A stretch of 5,645 bases of DNA from contig MGUX01000164.1 in NCBI GenBank assembly GCA_001800185.1, positions 575 through 6,219 on the forward strand, written 5' to 3'. Below, one piece after another: positions 5,644 to 5,645 of this stretch. Made by a program: the position numbers and the translations under genes. Position 1 is the first letter of the stretch. Each line of letters starts with the position of its first letter. This DNA is from Elusimicrobia bacterium RIFCSPLOWO2_12_FULL_59_9 (GTDB taxonomy: Bacteria > Elusimicrobiota > Elusimicrobia > O2-12-FULL-59-9). Below the pieces are notes generated by a model. That model was not told the DNA's origin, made no database searches, and worked only from the letters and a program-made list of their open reading frames with translations.

Positions 5644-5645
5644 GC

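Noticed and set aside
1..5645. CRISPR arrays, tRNA or rRNA genes, insertion sequences, riboswitches
   Set aside because: Reading both strands, I saw no spaced direct repeats, cloverleaf candidates, transposase motifs or terminal repeats. Intergenic space is too short for a large structured leader.

Overview
The window looks like a chromosomal segment from a Gram-negative-type bacterium of moderate to fairly high GC. Genes are tightly packed, rRNA and tRNA genes are absent, and there is no sign of a mobile element, phage or CRISPR array. The phylum cannot be fixed from this sequence. The combination of a GltA-like citrate synthase, a HAMP-linked GT20 enzyme and a YrbG-like exchanger would fit deep-branching lineages such as Elusimicrobiota, Omnitrophota, Acidobacteriota or the former Deltaproteobacteria. 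That placement is a guess.

Left part, plus strand: the window opens inside a citrate synthase gene (to 476). Its C-terminal half keeps the catalytic His and Asp but carries an unusual Ala/Arg-rich tail. A GC-rich gap of about 100 bp follows, with a weak hairpin and a plausible sigma70-type promoter close to the next start. Then comes a 422-residue permease of the SLC13/ArsB/NhaD (ion transporter) superfamily (581-1849).

Right part, minus strand, convergent with the left part: reading right to left, there are two very small single-TM proteins (5494-5643, and 5283-5462 or 5283-5501), a CaCA-family (YrbG-like) Ca2+/Na+ exchanger (4216-5229), and a large membrane-anchored trehalose-6-phosphate-synthase-like enzyme (1888-4149). 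Spacing is short throughout (an overlap, or 31 bp with the preferred start of the second small gene, then 53 bp and 66 bp), so they could be one operon. The two convergent units are separated by only 38 bp (1850-1887).

The most interesting item is the GT20 protein. A TM segment, an extracytoplasmic domain of about 140 residues, a second TM segment, a HAMP-like linker and a short helical segment precede a complete glycosyltransferase. This is the architecture of a chemoreceptor or histidine kinase, but the output is a compatible-solute biosynthetic enzyme. Together with a cation exchanger and small membrane proteins, it suggests an envelope or osmotic/ionic stress module in which an external signal might directly tune trehalose (or related sugar) synthesis. 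That functional reading is inference. Domain identities and gene boundaries are read from the sequence.
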